Origin: an uncultured Desulfobacter sp.
GTDB taxonomy: Bacteria > Desulfobacterota > Desulfobacteria > Desulfobacterales > Desulfobacteraceae
Assembly: GCF_963666145.1 (NCBI RefSeq)
Contig: NZ_OY762614.1
Location: forward strand, 3,710,501-3,774,500
DNA length: 64,000 nt
Direction of reading: 5' to 3'
Shown: positions 63,627-64,000 of the stretch, piece by piece
How the letters are laid out: each line of letters begins with the position of its first letter
Position numbering within the stretch: position 1 is the stretch's first letter
Notes under the pieces: model-generated
Told to the model about the DNA's origin: nothing
What the model saw: only the letters and a program-made list of their open reading frames with translations
Database searches by the model: none
Translations under genes and position numbers: made by a program

Positions 63627-64000
63627 ATGATGAAACAACTGACACTATTTTTTATTTTTTGCCTGCTGGGACTGTGCAGGCCTGTCATGGGAGATGTGAC
63701 AGGGAAGAGAGAGGCGACGGGGGTGAATTATAAAATGATGGCGTCTGGGGATGCCCGGATTGCCTATCAGATCATAGATGAGGGCGGAACGGAAAATACA
63801 GTGCTGATGATCATGGGCTATGGATGCACCATGGATATGTGGCCGGCAAATATGATTGACGCGTTAAAGAAACACGCCCGCCTGATCCTTTTTGATAACC
63901 GGGGCATGGGATACAGCACCGGCGGTACCAGGGCCTTTTCCATTGATCAGTTTGCCCAAGATACTAATACCCTGCTGGACAGCCTTAGTGTAAAACGCGT
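63627..64000 (+). CDS. Alpha/beta hydrolase (3'-partial)
   Basis: The gene runs off the right edge after about 124 codons. A signal peptide (QLTLFFIFCLLGLCRPVMG) indicates export. Then come DARIAYQIIDEGG, the oxyanion-region MIMGYGCTMDMWP and LILFDNRGMGYSTGGTRAFSIDQFAQDTNTLLDSL, which matches the alpha/beta hydrolase fold up to just before the nucleophile elbow. The catalytic Ser and His lie beyond the window. Two ATGs occur in tandem at 63627 and 63630; the ribosome site is poor. Confidence 0.8.
   Translation, partial: MMKQLTLFFIFCLLGLCRPVMGDVTGKREATGVNYKMMASGDARIAYQIIDEGGTENTVLMIMGYGCTMDMWPANMIDALKKHARLILFDNRGMGYSTGGTRAFSIDQFAQDTNTLLDSLSVKR

Noticed and set aside
1..64000. CRISPR arrays, tRNA and rRNA genes
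   Set aside because: No regularly spaced repeats and no tRNA-like or rRNA-like segments were found on reading the intergenic regions; short ncRNAs without strong hairpins could still be missed.

Overview
The window reads as chromosome from an anaerobic, sulfate-reducer-like member of the Desulfobacterota, probably close to the Desulfobacteraceae. This is an inference from gene content: a periplasmic [NiFe] hydrogenase with a cytochrome c3-like partner, several multiheme c-type cytochromes, a class I hybrid cluster protein, a GlcD/GlcF-type lactate or glycolate dehydrogenase pair, two chemoreceptors and a PEP-CTERM protein. No rRNA, tRNA or CRISPR array was seen.

Layout. 1-1049: end of a sensor histidine kinase. 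1316-7088: a complete RND efflux operon (adaptor, pump, outer-membrane channel) closed by a terminator. 7185-9773: a Pif1-like helicase with HRDC and HTH tails. 9765-11980: a disturbed segment with an orphan gene between 14-bp inverted repeats, a complete ISAs1-family insertion sequence with 10-bp target duplications, and the C-terminal stub of a multiheme cytochrome. 11981-15789: hydrogenase maturation protease, cytochrome c3-like gene (with an in-frame TGA inside a heme motif), hydrogenase small and large subunits, then a chemoreceptor that has lost its N-terminal membrane anchor. 17327-22277: YitT-like membrane protein, SWIM zinc-finger protein and SNF2 helicase. 22573-23507: an AbiTii-like gene broken by a transposase remnant. 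23622-27142: pseudouridine synthase and the GlcD/GlcF pair.

27331-31308 is a nitrogen-oxide/hydroxylamine block: hcp behind a perfect FNR-type box, convergent with a NapC-type tetraheme cytochrome plus an octaheme Hao-like protein. 31790-37346 holds housekeeping and transport genes (ProX-like deacylase, TSUP and AEC transporters, NadE, an SPOUT methylase, a thioesterase) and a PEP-CTERM C39-like protein. 37699-43947: class II aldolase followed at once by a five-gene peptide/nickel-type ABC importer. 45058-50257: a TPR membrane protein, a WD40-caspase lipoprotein and an SH3-domain exported protein. 50396-54702: nucleoside phosphorylase, DHH phosphoesterase, patatin-like protein, LysE-type exporter, isochorismatase-like hydrolase. 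55051-61013: dCache chemoreceptor, DUF523/DUF1722 protein, SDR-like protein and MBL-fold lipoprotein. 61357-64000: a small Arg-rich protein, a Tat-exported four-cluster ferredoxin with a cytochrome b-type membrane subunit, a frameshifted small exported protein and the start of an alpha/beta hydrolase.

Most genes lie in short operons with good Shine-Dalgarno sites. Signs of decay cluster around the hydrogenase locus (IS, cytochrome stub, TGA-interrupted cytochrome, truncated chemoreceptor), around AbiTii and near 63.3 kb. The most striking items are the TGA within the cytochrome c3-like gene, the FNR-linked Hcp/Hao/NapC block, and the envelope TPR plus WD40-caspase pair.
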